Source: Chthoniobacteraceae bacterium (GTDB lineage: Bacteria; Verrucomicrobiota; Verrucomicrobiia; Chthoniobacterales; Chthoniobacteraceae). Taken from it: a DNA stretch of 54,117 nucleotides. The notes under the pieces were generated by a model. The model saw nothing but the letters and a program-made list of their open reading frames with translations, had not been told where the DNA came from and searched no databases. A program made the translations under genes and the position numbers. Positions within the stretch are counted from its first letter, which is position 1. Each line of letters starts with the position of its first letter. The stretch is from contig CANJZW010000025.1 of NCBI GenBank assembly GCA_947479475.1, positions 1-54,117 of the forward strand, in the 5' to 3' direction. Shown here in pieces: positions 26,490-35,727 of the stretch.

Positions 26490-27803
26490 CTAGGTCAAAG
26501 AAAGAGGGCCTTCGGCGCAAAGCTCCGCTTTGCCGAAGGTCTGCAACCCGTCATGCCCCATGGCGTGCGCAATCGAAAGCCAAAGGCGATTATGCGCCAC
26601 ATTGTCTAGTTTGAGCGACCGCCCCATTTTGAACCCAGCGCCCCCACCCACCATGACAATCGGAATGTTGTCGAGCGTGTGGGTGTTTCCCTTACCCAGC
26701 TCATTGGTCCACACGAGGAGCGTGTGATCCAGCATGGACCCTTCACCAAAGGGTTCGGGCGTCTCGGACAAGCGCTTCGCGAGATAGACAAATTGACTGC
26801 AAAACCAGGTGTTGATTTTTTGAAGTTTGGAAAAGGAATCCTTGTTGTCGTCCGGATCGTGCGAAAGCGAATGGTGACCTTCCTCGACACCGAGCCATCG
26901 CATTTGCGCCTGCCCAACGCTCCTCATGAATTGGAAAGTCGCTACCCTAACCATGTCGTTGGAGAGCGCATTGACCAGGAGGTTGATCTGCATCCGACTA
27001 ATTTGCGGAGCGTTGTCGTTGACAAGCTCGATGCCCGGATCCAAATCAGGCATAGGGTGAGCCACCGTCTGTACCGGCGTCTTTAACTCTGTTTCCATGT
27101 TCCGAACTAACGCCATGTGCTCTTCCAACATCTGCTTGTCGCGGGCGCTCAGCTTTTTGGAGACGCGTTGCAAGTCCTCTTTGACATCGTCGAGAATGCT
27201 CACAAGGCTGTCCTTGTCCTTCATCTGCCCATACATCTTGGCGAACATTTGATAAGGATCGTCAACTGGGGCCACGGGTTGGTTGGGCCCCAAATAACTC
27301 ATGCGCGTCCATGGATCTGCCCGGTTTGGAACAGCCACTCCGAACTCCAGTGATCCAAACCGGGTTTTTGTATGAGGCCGAGCCTGGAGAGCTTTTTTGA
27401 TTTCCTGATCAATAGAAACACCGCTAGCCCAACCGGCGGGTGCCCCACCGCCGCCCATGATATTACCCGGAAGCAGATTGTCCGCGGTCAGCAGGCAGCT
27501 CATTCCCCGCATGTGATTATCGCCGTCGCCACGGATCTTGTTGAAGACCCCCTTTAACACAAGAGTTTGTTTCCGAAAGGGCTCCAGAGGCTGAAGAATC
27601 GATTTAAATTGGAAATCCTCCCCTTCTTCGTCAGGCCAAAATTCATTGGGGAGCGTTCCGTTCGGTGAAAACATAATCACCAAACGCCTGCATTTTTGGG
27701 CCTCCGCTGCGGCGGAGAGACTCGGTAGACCCCCAAGAAAGGGCAGGGCAGCGGCGGAGACTCCGAGATTCCGAAGAAATTGACGGCGGTTTAAATGATT
27801 CAC
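26490..27803 (-). CDS. DUF1552 secreted protein with Tat signal
   Basis: The 437-residue protein begins with a twin-arginine-type signal ([21 protein letters not shown]). The rest is DUF1552, with [17 protein letters not shown] near the start and [23 protein letters not shown] toward the end, where family members resemble sulfatase/DUF1501-like folds. DUF1552 genes almost always accompany a DUF1592/DUF1588/DUF1585 cytochrome-like protein, as here with the gene 42 bp upstream. The pair is exported and of uncertain function; a role in polymer breakdown has been proposed for some PVC bacteria. Confidence 0.88.
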   Translation of the reverse strand: MNHLNRRQFLRNLGVSAAALPFLGGLPSLSAAAEAQKCRRLVIMFSPNGTLPNEFWPDEEGEDFQFKSILQPLEPFRKQTLVLKGVFNKIRGDGDNHMRGMSCLLTADNLLPGNIMGGGGAPAGWASGVSIDQEIKKALQARPHTKTRFGSLEFGVAVPNRADPWTRMSYLGPNQPVAPVDDPYQMFAKMYGQMKDKDSLVSILDDVKEDLQRVSKKLSARDKQMLEEHMALVRNMETELKTPVQTVAHPMPDLDPGIELVNDNAPQISRMQINLLVNALSNDMVRVATFQFMRSVGQAQMRWLGVEEGHHSLSHDPDDNKDSFSKLQKINTWFCSQFVYLAKRLSETPEPFGEGSMLDHTLLVWTNELGKGNTHTLDNIPIVMVGGGAGFKMGRSLKLDNVAHNRLWLSIAHAMGHDGLQTFGKAELCAEGPLSLT

Positions 27804-27845
27804 AGGAAAAGGGATGAAGAGAGACTGGATAAAAACCGGCGAAGG

Positions 27846-30236
27846 TCAATGCCCAGCAACGGTGGACTCGTCTTTGGGAAGACCGGCGGTCGCATTCGTC
27901 AGGGCAATCTGGACAAGCAGTTTGCGAATATGGAAAGAGTCCGTCGTAAACTGCGTTTTCAATTGGGGAAGGAGTTCTGCGCCAAACGCGGCAGGAGGTT
28001 GCTTCACCGTATATAGAAACAACTGGCGAACAAAGGACTCGTGCGCGTGCGAGCTATTCACCGCATGTTTTGCCACATCAACCGGTCCTGAAAAATGAAG
28101 CATGCCCCCTTCCTCCGCCTCAAAATCTACGCCTACGTCTACCGCTTTATGATTATCCTCAGTTCGCCATCGTCCGAGAGCGTCAAAATTTTCAAGAGTG
28201 AATCCGAGCGGATTGATGATCCCATGGCATCCAGCACAGGAGGTGCTTTTGGTGAGTGAAGAAACCTTTTCTCTCATGGTGAGGCTTGGATCAAATTTTG
28301 CATCCTCGAAGGCAACTGCCACCGCTGGGTTTTTGAGGTTCACTCCCACAATACTGCGGCTTAAGAACACTCCGCGATGAATCGGCGATGTTGTACGGTT
28401 GTATGCAAGGGCTGACAACAAATAAGGATGCGTTAAAACTCCAGAGCGTTCCCCAGCGGGCGGCACGAAGCGCTCGAAGCCGCCGCTTTCTACTGATTTT
28501 CCATAAACGCGTCCTAATCTCGCGTTCAGCCACAGATGGTTGGCCTGAAGTAATTCCCGATAGTCTGAGTTTTCGCCCCAGACGATTTCATCGAGAAACA
28601 GGTGCAACGACTCCCGCAAATCAGCCCGGAAAGCCTCATCGAATTGAGGAAATAATTGGGCGTCTTTGGACGCATGTTCTGCGCGCTCCAGGTCGAGCCA
28701 CTGTACGAAAAAACCGTTTAGTTTTGCCCTGGCCCTGGAGTCCGAAAGCATTCTCCATGCTTCTTTTTCAATCTGTTCGCGGGTGTGGAGCCTGTGCTCG
28801 AGCGCATTTTTTGCGAGCGTGGCGTCCGGGATGGAGTCCCACAACACAACGGCGAGCCTCGTAGAGGCAATCAAATCGGCGCTGGAATCTCCCTTGGAAA
28901 GTTCAGGATACAGAAATTGAGGGGACTTGAGAGTAAACAATACCAGACGCTTGACAGCCACGACAGGCGTCGGCGCGGCGCCGAAAACGCGCTCTATGAG
29001 AAAAAGTTTTTCCTCATCTTTGAGAGGCCGACGGAATGCCGCTTCCACAAAACGCTGTGTGAAGATTTTAAGTTTTTCAACCCGGTCTGGTGCGTTGGAT
29101 TTACTCGCTGAGAGATTGTCGAGCGTTGCCTCGACATGAGCGACGACTTCCAGCGCCGCGGCCGTAATGGCTTGGTCCCATTCTTTGGAAACCGTCGTTC
29201 CCCGCTCGTATCCATCGCTCCTGTCGTCTGCGGGAAGCAGGGTCTTCACGATCATGTTTACAGGAACTTCCTGCGGCATAAGGCGAGCTGGCGGAATATG
29301 TTCATGGGTCCCGTGAGGAGGCTTCCAAAACACGTCAATCGAGGCGCTTTTGTCCTTAAACTTGAAAAAGGAAAGCGTCATTCGATACGTACGGCCCCCA
29401 AGCAGGAAGATTGTTTTTTTCTCTTCCCTGACCTGAGACCCGGGTGCCACCCATGAGTCTATGAGGGGTTCCTCTGGTTCGTTAATCCAGAGGCGAACAC
29501 CGTTTTCTGTTTTTACGACAAACTCATAGGTGCCCGTCTCCGGAGCGTAAATAGAGCCTGTCCAGCGGACATTAAATTCTCCCGGGATCATCTTTTCGAC
29601 GTTGGGGCTCTCGGCGCCAAAATTGAAAGTGAGGGCGGTATCGATACGCTCAAATTTCTCCTGCCTTCGGGCTTTGCGGTCGGTTTTCTTGGTGTTTTTA
29701 GCTTCCGCCTCTTCCTCCGGCGTGGGAATCGCAAAGCCCGAATAAAAACCCTTTAGTCCATGTTCATTGCCTATGGGTCGATCGAAGCCTGGTCGGAAGC
29801 GGCCCAACAAATCGACCACGGAATTTTGAAACTGGGCGACGGTCAAGCGGGACAGACTTTCCTGAACCGGACGCACGCGCGCCTGCGCGGGCGGAGAATA
29901 AAACGCGTCAAAGATATACTTCGCGACGGCCTCTGCATCTGGACCGATGCAGGAGCCTTCTTTACCCTCCGGCATTGTTTTAGAAATGAGGCGGGTTAGC
30001 GACGTCAGCGTACGGTTTCCTGCCAAAATTTCATCGTATTTTCCATGCACACCTTCTCCCTGCTTGCCGTGGCATTCCGCACACGTTTTTTCGTAGATGA
30101 GGGCGCCATTTGAGTTGTGCTGATCGGTGGTAACATCAGCTCGAACGGCTTGATATGTCCAAGCCAAGGCTAAAACACCGACGAAGAAAAAGTCGGTTTT
30201 AAAAACGGAAGAGAAGCGTGACCGCAAAAAGCTCAC
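27846..30236 (-). CDS. Secreted cytochrome-c-like DUF1587/PA14/DUF1592/DUF1588/DUF1585 protein
   Basis: The 796-residue protein has an N-terminal export helix (about 14-33), a haem c site CAECH near residue 54, and a DUF1587 segment (LSRLTVAQFQNSVVDLLGRF). A PA14 domain is inserted (about 190-300; VRWTGSIYAPETGTYEFVVKTENGVRLWIN), which typically binds carbohydrate. DUF1595, DUF1592 and DUF1588 follow, with a second CxxCH (CAGCHGIINPLGFTLENFDALGRW), and DUF1585 ends the protein. It is probably a periplasmic or surface redox protein working with the downstream DUF1552 protein. The organisation is typical of Planctomycetes/Verrucomicrobia families. Confidence 0.88.
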   Translation of the reverse strand: MSFLRSRFSSVFKTDFFFVGVLALAWTYQAVRADVTTDQHNSNGALIYEKTCAECHGKQGEGVHGKYDEILAGNRTLTSLTRLISKTMPEGKEGSCIGPDAEAVAKYIFDAFYSPPAQARVRPVQESLSRLTVAQFQNSVVDLLGRFRPGFDRPIGNEHGLKGFYSGFAIPTPEEEAEAKNTKKTDRKARRQEKFERIDTALTFNFGAESPNVEKMIPGEFNVRWTGSIYAPETGTYEFVVKTENGVRLWINEPEEPLIDSWVAPGSQVREEKKTIFLLGGRTYRMTLSFFKFKDKSASIDVFWKPPHGTHEHIPPARLMPQEVPVNMIVKTLLPADDRSDGYERGTTVSKEWDQAITAAALEVVAHVEATLDNLSASKSNAPDRVEKLKIFTQRFVEAAFRRPLKDEEKLFLIERVFGAAPTPVVAVKRLVLFTLKSPQFLYPELSKGDSSADLIASTRLAVVLWDSIPDATLAKNALEHRLHTREQIEKEAWRMLSDSRARAKLNGFFVQWLDLERAEHASKDAQLFPQFDEAFRADLRESLHLFLDEIVWGENSDYRELLQANHLWLNARLGRVYGKSVESGGFERFVPPAGERSGVLTHPYLLSALAYNRTTSPIHRGVFLSRSIVGVNLKNPAVAVAFEDAKFDPSLTMREKVSSLTKSTSCAGCHGIINPLGFTLENFDALGRWRTEDNHKAVDVGVDFEAEEGGMLHFSGPVDVAKHAVNSSHAHESFVRQLFLYTVKQPPAAFGAELLPQLKTQFTTDSFHIRKLLVQIALTNATAGLPKDESTVAGH

Positions 30237-30300
30237 AAATTAAGGAGTCCGCTAGGGGCTGTTTCTTAGGGCCAACTGAGGCCTTTCGTAGCCCTTGGAG

Positions 30301-30756
30301 CTATTCAGAGTACTCTGCCCAGGAACTGGATGTTTCCCAAACACGGACCTTTTCCAAGCGCACATCCGGTCGCACTGGATAGCTGGCTGGAGGGCCTGCG
30401 ACGTAGGCCGCCAGGCTCCCTTTGAGGTGTTCAAATAGGGTCTGGGCAATCAACTCGGTTGTCGGATCCAGATGAGGGAACCCGATCACTCTTTCCCCAT
30501 AGACTTGTTTAAAATGCGCGAACTGGGGGTCGTCCGTGTTCATGCAAAGCGCATGATCGTACATTTCCAAAAATTCGCCGATGAGGCCTTTGACGACCTT
30601 AAAGTCGCACACCATTTGGTTTGCATCGAGGGTAGCCGCGGCGAGGATACACTCGACCTTGCGAGTGTGCCCATGGGGAAAGCGGCATTTATCGGGATGC
30701 TTCGAAAGCATGTGGCCGTTTTCAATTTCGAACGATTTGCAAACACGGAAGCCCAT
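30301..30756 (-). CDS. queD: QueD-like 6-carboxytetrahydropterin synthase family protein
   Basis: The 151-residue protein fits the PTPS/QueD family. H15 and H28-x-H30 are the zinc ligands, C24 precedes HGH as the catalytic cysteine, and YDHALCMN supplies the conserved Asp-His. QueD makes the pterin precursor of queuosine and other 7-deazapurines; some family members make other pterins. No queC, queE or queF genes are near, so the symbol reflects family only. It starts 21 bp after the leuA stop and is probably co-transcribed with leuA. Confidence 0.78.
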   Translation of the reverse strand: MGFRVCKSFEIENGHMLSKHPDKCRFPHGHTRKVECILAAATLDANQMVCDFKVVKGLIGEFLEMYDHALCMNTDDPQFAHFKQVYGERVIGFPHLDPTTELIAQTLFEHLKGSLAAYVAGPPASYPVRPDVRLEKVRVWETSSSWAEYSE

Positions 30757-30777
30757 GAGAAAATTTGTTTTGAGCTC

Positions 30778-32442
30778 CTAAACTGAAGCACGGTTGAGGG
30801 CGCTCACGACCCCTTCGATCGACGCCAGTTGGATGTGGGTGTTGACTCCTGCGCCCCACACCAGTCGTCCATCGTTGGTGCGGATCCGGATGAAGGAGAT
30901 GGCGCTGGCCTCTGTGCCGCTGCCAAGAGCCGCCTGACGGTAATCAACAACCTCGAACGGTGCCAAACCGGCGACCGTCAATGCATTCACGAAGGCAGCG
31001 ATCGGACCGTTGCCTTCTCCCGTAATTTTTAATTCACCTCCATCCCGCACCAGACTGGCCCTGCAGCGGAAGATGCCGTCTACGCCGTCAGCGTGAAAAT
31101 GGTGCAACTCCAAAGGGGTTCGACGCTCCACGTATTCGCGCCAGAACATCCCTTTGAGTTCGGTGCCCGTCACCTCGCGGCCAAGCGAGTCTACCGCGTC
31201 GTTGGCCAGCGGTCCGAACTCCCGCTGTAAATCCTTTGGCAACTCAATGCCAAACTGACTCTCCAAGAGGTACGCGACGCCGCCCTTGCCCGACTGGCTG
31301 TTGACGCGGATCACCTCCCGGTATTCGCGACCCAAATCAGAGGGGTCGATCGTAAGATAAGGAATGTCCCAAATCGCTCCTGCCCCTTTACCCTGCCATT
31401 CGGCAAGCCCCTTGCGAATTGCGTCCTGATGCGAGCCGGAAAAGGCCGTAAACACCAATTCCCCGGCGTAGGGATGTCGCGGCGGGACAGTCATCCCGGT
31501 GCAACGCTCATAAACCTCGCGCAGCGCGCTTATGTTTGAAAAGTTCAGCTTCGGGGCAATCCCGTGCATGTACAAATTGAGCGCGACTGTGATGAGATCT
31601 AAATTGCCGGTGCGCTCTCCGTTTCCAAAGAGTGTGCCCTCGACGCGATCCGCGCCGGCTAGCAGCCCAAGTTCGGTGGCGGCCGTGCCTGTACCGCGGT
31701 CATTGTGCGTGTGGAGGCTGATGATCAAGCAATCGCGCCGCCCGATTTGGCGGCAAAACCACTCGATCTGATCAGCGTAAACATTCGGCATCGCCACTTC
31801 TACGGTATCGGGTAGATTTAGGATGATTTTGCTCTCGGGCGTGGGCTGCCATTCGTCGATAACGCTCTGGCAGATCTCGACCGAGAATTCGATCTCGGTT
31901 GCTGAAAAGCTTTCCGGAGAGTATTCCAACCGAATGTCTGACCCCGCAAGCTGGGGGAGGCGCTCTTTGATCCAGCGGGTCCCCTTGCGCGCCATCTCCA
32001 CGATCTGGGGTTTTTCGAGACCGAAAACGATTCTGCGCTGTGCAGGCGAGGTGGAATTATAGAGGTGGATGATGGCCTTGCGCACGCCCTTCAGAGACTC
32101 CACCGTGCGCTGAATAAGATCCTCCCGCGCCTGGACCAGAACCTGAACGGTAACCTCCTCAGGAATGCGGCCGTCTTCGATGAGGCGACGCATGAACGCA
32201 AACTCTGTGTTGGAGGCCGCAGGGAAGCCCACTTCGATCTCCTTGAACCCGCATCGAACAAGGGAGTCGAACAGTTCCAACTTCTGAGAGACATTCATCG
32301 GGACGGCCAGCGCCTGATTTCCGTCACGCAGGTCCACGCTGCACCAGACGGGTGCGTGCGTCAAAGTACGGCCTGGCCACTGACGGTCTGGTAAATCGAC
32401 TGGCGGGAATGCGCGGTATTTGGAGCTAGGGTCCGGAATCAT
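30778..32442 (-). CDS. leuA: 2-isopropylmalate synthase (class II type)
   Basis: This is a protein of about 554 residues from the ATG at 32442. It matches the longer LeuA type: the opening KYRAFPPVDLPDRQWPGR, the metal-binding SVDLRDGNQ at 36-43, HTHNDRGT near 245, and a C-terminal allosteric LeuA dimer domain (about 430-550). It condenses acetyl-CoA with 2-oxoisovalerate, the first committed step of leucine synthesis. The frame stays open upstream to a GTG at 32559, but the 39 extra residues do not resemble the family. Other leu genes are not in the window. Confidence 0.93.
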   Translation of the reverse strand: MIPDPSSKYRAFPPVDLPDRQWPGRTLTHAPVWCSVDLRDGNQALAVPMNVSQKLELFDSLVRCGFKEIEVGFPAASNTEFAFMRRLIEDGRIPEEVTVQVLVQAREDLIQRTVESLKGVRKAIIHLYNSTSPAQRRIVFGLEKPQIVEMARKGTRWIKERLPQLAGSDIRLEYSPESFSATEIEFSVEICQSVIDEWQPTPESKIILNLPDTVEVAMPNVYADQIEWFCRQIGRRDCLIISLHTHNDRGTGTAATELGLLAGADRVEGTLFGNGERTGNLDLITVALNLYMHGIAPKLNFSNISALREVYERCTGMTVPPRHPYAGELVFTAFSGSHQDAIRKGLAEWQGKGAGAIWDIPYLTIDPSDLGREYREVIRVNSQSGKGGVAYLLESQFGIELPKDLQREFGPLANDAVDSLGREVTGTELKGMFWREYVERRTPLELHHFHADGVDGIFRCRASLVRDGGELKITGEGNGPIAAFVNALTVAGLAPFEVVDYRQAALGSGTEASAISFIRIRTNDGRLVWGAGVNTHIQLASIEGVVSALNRASV

Positions 32443-32588
32443 ATGGGGCAGGGGACAAATATCGCCCCGAACAGGGTTGCTTTGCAACACGGACGGTGAA
32501 CCCCGGTGTTTCTCACCAAAGAACCAGCAGGGGAACCCCAATCCTAAACCCAGTGTCACTGTCGCGGCCGAAGCCCTAGTACAGGGCC
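32443..32588 (-). other. leuA upstream region
   Basis: This 146-bp gap between yhbY and leuA should hold the end of the msrA-yhbY unit and possibly a leuA promoter. It includes a GCCCT/AGGGC inverted repeat near 32572-32586 and a GTTGC/GCAAC hairpin near 32478-32490. A GTG-started in-frame stretch beginning MTLGLGLG is Leu-rich but runs straight into LeuA without a stop, so a classical leucine leader peptide cannot be claimed. Confidence 0.3.
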
Positions 32589-32867
32589 CTAGGCGCCGGC
32601 GCTTTGGCGGTAGAAGACCGCCACATTACCCACCTGCTGCACCAAGGTGCTGTGGGTGTCCTGGGCAAGTTGGGGAGCCAGCGTTTTACGCTCCTCTTTG
32701 AAGCCTGCGAAACGGACCTTAACCAAGGAATGCCGCTCAAGGGCGTCGGTAAGGCTTGCCACCACGGCTTCGGTAACGCCGGCTTGGCCGACCCGCACGA
32801 CGGCGTCCAAGCGTTGCGCTTGCGATTTAAGGGCGCGTTTTTCGGCGCCTGTCAAAAGGTGACTCAT
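32589..32867 (-). CDS. yhbY: YhbY CRM-domain RNA-binding protein
   Basis: The 92-residue protein is a single CRM domain: an opening LTGAEKRALKSQAQRL, the VRVGQAGVTEAV loop, VKVRFAG, and a closing GNVAVFYR. YhbY associates with pre-50S ribosomes and aids their assembly. Its start overlaps the msrA stop by 4 bp, so the two are translationally coupled. Size and sequence are typical. Confidence 0.92.
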   Translation of the reverse strand: MSHLLTGAEKRALKSQAQRLDAVVRVGQAGVTEAVVASLTDALERHSLVKVRFAGFKEERKTLAPQLAQDTHSTLVQQVGNVAVFYRQSAGA

Positions 32868-33475
32868 TTGGCGGGCAATTCCTCAATCAAACCCTTATGC
32901 AAAAGTTTTTGAAGCTTTGGGGTGATAACCACGGAACAGTACCCGTTTTTTGCACCGTTCAGATTGTAGTAGTTTTGATGATAATCTTCGGCTTTGTAAA
33001 ATTTGGGCAGAGGTGAAATCTCCGTCACGATGGGAGCCATGAACTCCTTTTGGGCAGCCGTCTTGGACTTTTCTGTGAGCTCTTTCTGCCGGGCATTTTC
33101 GTAGAAGACTACGGAACGGTACTGTGTTCCTGCGTCTGCGCCCTGACGGTTGAGTGTGGTAGGGTCGTGGGCGGCCCAGAACACCTCCATCAGCTTCTCG
33201 TAGGAGATGACGTTAGGTTGGAACTCAATTTGGACCACCTCCGCGTGGCCTGTTTCACCAGTGCAGACCTGCTTGTAAGTGGGGTTTTCTATTTTGCCCC
33301 CAGCGTATCCGCTCACAACGGCAGTGACACCTTTGAGCCGCTGGAATACGGCTTCAATGCACCAAAAACAGCCTCCACCAAAGGTGATGCGCTCGCTGGA
33401 AGGAACGCCCGTTTCCGCGGTAGAAGCTGTCATGGCAAAAAGTCCGAACATCAAAGAAGTAAGAAGCACTTTCAT
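32864..33475 (-). CDS. msrA: Exported peptide-methionine (S)-S-oxide reductase
   Basis: The 203-residue MsrA carries the catalytic GCFWC motif (nucleophile C36). The conserved GYAGG and YKQVCTGETGHAE segments follow, and a C-terminal Cys in KNGYCSVV could resolve the disulfide. The first 20 residues (MKVLLTSLMFGLFAMTASTA) are a signal peptide, so it repairs oxidised methionine in exported proteins. A weak AAGG ribosome site precedes the ATG. It is coupled to yhbY by a 4-bp overlap. Confidence 0.92.
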   Translation of the reverse strand: MKVLLTSLMFGLFAMTASTAETGVPSSERITFGGGCFWCIEAVFQRLKGVTAVVSGYAGGKIENPTYKQVCTGETGHAEVVQIEFQPNVISYEKLMEVFWAAHDPTTLNRQGADAGTQYRSVVFYENARQKELTEKSKTAAQKEFMAPIVTEISPLPKFYKAEDYHQNYYNLNGAKNGYCSVVITPKLQKLLHKGLIEELPAK

Positions 33476-33773
33476 GGGGATCCCTTGTTTTTAGCCACAA
33501 ATAGACTCGGAGAGAAGCCTCTTCATTGGGGTTGTAGATTGATTCGGTACGGCGCGGCTTTTTGGGCCCAGCCGAACGGATCAAAAAAGAGGGATGTACT
33601 CTTTACCAAAGCGTCTCCGCTGAGTACCCTGCGCAATTTGCTACCAAACGGTTTCATAAGCCGCTTGTTACGTGTGCGTCGGTTTGAAACGCTCTGGATT
33701 CTAAAATCGGGACTCTTTTGTGAATCGCACTTGCTTGCTAATAAAGAAGAGATTTTCGGCTCAACTTCCTGTC
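33476..33773. other. Intergenic region between msrA and a DUF1592 gene
   Basis: These 298 bp separate the divergent msrA and DUF1592 genes and must contain their promoters. I see no strong -35/-10 pair, operator, RNA gene or hairpin. A GTG at 33720 would extend the rightward gene by 18 residues into this interval. Confidence 0.35.
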
Positions 33774-35705
33774 ATGGCGTTACCTTTGATTCGCAATCTT
33801 TCAATATGGACCGTGTGCGGATCGCTTCTGTTGATGGCTGCAGAGTTGTTTGGCGCAACGTCTTCCTCTTCTGTGTCACCGCTGTTGCGTGAATATTGTT
33901 TTGACTGCCATGGCGAAGGTTCAAAAAAGGGGGGAGTAATGCTGGATCAAAAGCCTGCTGACCCGGAGGCCGAACGCAACCTGTGGTTCTCGGTGTGGCG
34001 TAATCTAGACTCCGAACTGATGCCCCCTTCCGACAAACCCCGGCCCTCGAAGGAGGACCGGCTCAAAATCCAAACCTGGGTGGTTCAAAACGCGCTAGGA
34101 TTAGACCCTACTCGCCCAGATCCAGGTAAGGGCATCATTCGACGCCTTAACCGAGCCGAGTACCGCAATACCATCAAAGATCTCACCGGTGTCGACTATT
34201 TGGTTGAAGACTATTTTCCGCACGATGACACCGGTTATGGGTTCGACACGATTGGGGCTGTCTTGAATCTATCTCCCATCCATATGGAGAAATATCTGCG
34301 TGCTGCGGAATCCATCGTGGAACTTGCGGTAAAGCCCGCGAATCCCGGGGCCAAGATGTTGGCGCCCGAGGGTCCGCCACCGAGCACCGCGGAGGCTCGG
34401 AAAGCCTATATGAAGGAGCTGATCCGCAGCTTTGCCGACCGGGCATTCAGGCGCCCTGTCGATGCAGGAACCTTGGAGAAATTGACGGCGATTGGAATGC
34501 TTGAAAACAGCTTTGAGGAGGGCCTTAAACGTGCCTTTGGTGCGGTCCTCGCAGCACCGCGGTTTTTATTTCGCGCCGAGACCCAGCCACAGGAAGAGAG
34601 AAAAAGCGCAAGTGTTCCGATCGATGAATACGCTCTGGCATCGCGACTTTCATATTTTTTGTGGAACTCAACTCCCGACGATACTCTTTTGAAATTAGCC
34701 GAGAGCCATTCATTACGGCAGCAACTTCCGGCGCAGGTTGAGCGGATGTTGCGGGACCAAAAAAGCACGCGTTACGTGCGCAGCTTTGTGGGACAATGGT
34801 TGCAGTCGCGAGACGCCGAGACGGTTCCGATCCAGCCTAGGGCGGTTCTAGGTGTCCGCAAGGGAGACGAAGGGGAGAAGATGTTCAGCCACAAACTTCG
34901 GGAGGCGATGCGCCTTGAGACCGAGGGGCTTTTTCTTCACGTGCTGCGTGAAAATCTGCCCGCAGAGGAGTTACTCTCCGCCAGATACACTTTTTTGAAC
35001 CAGACGCTTGCGACGTTTTATGGGATTCGCGGGGTCACTGGACAGGAGATGCGTAAGGTGGAACTACCTATGGATTCCCACAGGCTAGGCCTTCTGGGTC
35101 ACGCCAGCTTTCTTGTAGTCACCTCAAACCCCACGCGCACGTCGCCCGTGAAAAGGGGTCAGTTCATTCTAGAGAATCTTCTGGGCAGCCCTGCGCCACC
35201 ACCACCACCCAACATTCCACCACTTGAAAACATAAAAAAGGGCGCTCACATGGGAATGCGCGAACTTATGGCCTTGCACAGGAGCGACGCGCTTTGTGCG
35301 TCCTGCCACAAAAGGATGGATCCTCTGGGCCTTGCCTTGGAGGGGTTTAACGCGATGGGCATGTACCGTGAAGCGGGCGAAGAGAGCCCGACAGATGAAT
35401 CTGGCGAGCTCGTCACAGGCGAAAAGTTTGCGTCTCTGGAGGAACTGATCGGGATTTTATCGACAGGGCGTAAGCGCGATTTCTACCGCTGTTTTATCGA
35501 GAAAACGCTCACCTATGCTTTAGGAAGAGGGCTGGAAGCGTCGGACATTCCGACTCTTTCAAACCTTGTTACCCATATGGAATCCACTCAGGGACGCATG
35601 GCCGACCTGGTACGCGCCGTTGTGCAATCTGAGCCCTTTCAAAACATGCGAGGCGATCTGTTCGACGATATCCAAAAGCGCGGTTCTCTGCCTCGGCCCC
35701 GGTGA
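33774..35705 (+). CDS. Secreted cytochrome-c-like DUF1587/DUF1592/DUF1588/DUF1585 protein
   Basis: This is a protein of about 643 residues from the ATG at 33774, with an export signal (LIRNLSIWTVCGSLLLMAAELFGA). A planctomycete-type cytochrome segment with CFDCH is followed by DUF1587 (IIRRLNRAEYRNTIKDLTGVDY), DUF1595/DUF1592, DUF1588 with a second CxxCH (CASCHKRMDPLGLALEGFNAMG) and DUF1585. It lacks the PA14 insert of the copy at 27846-30236 and has no DUF1552 neighbour. A GTG at 33720 is an alternative start. It is probably a periplasmic redox protein of unknown substrate. Confidence 0.85.
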   Translation: MALPLIRNLSIWTVCGSLLLMAAELFGATSSSSVSPLLREYCFDCHGEGSKKGGVMLDQKPADPEAERNLWFSVWRNLDSELMPPSDKPRPSKEDRLKIQTWVVQNALGLDPTRPDPGKGIIRRLNRAEYRNTIKDLTGVDYLVEDYFPHDDTGYGFDTIGAVLNLSPIHMEKYLRAAESIVELAVKPANPGAKMLAPEGPPPSTAEARKAYMKELIRSFADRAFRRPVDAGTLEKLTAIGMLENSFEEGLKRAFGAVLAAPRFLFRAETQPQEERKSASVPIDEYALASRLSYFLWNSTPDDTLLKLAESHSLRQQLPAQVERMLRDQKSTRYVRSFVGQWLQSRDAETVPIQPRAVLGVRKGDEGEKMFSHKLREAMRLETEGLFLHVLRENLPAEELLSARYTFLNQTLATFYGIRGVTGQEMRKVELPMDSHRLGLLGHASFLVVTSNPTRTSPVKRGQFILENLLGSPAPPPPPNIPPLENIKKGAHMGMRELMALHRSDALCASCHKRMDPLGLALEGFNAMGMYREAGEESPTDESGELVTGEKFASLEELIGILSTGRKRDFYRCFIEKTLTYALGRGLEASDIPTLSNLVTHMESTQGRMADLVRAVVQSEPFQNMRGDLFDDIQKRGSLPRPR

Positions 35706-35727
35706 GGGCTCTTCCGCCGGCCGCCCC

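Noticed and set aside
33050..33892. Rightward open frame opposite msrA
   Set aside because: It is antisense to a clearly conserved gene and has no recognisable domain or start signal.
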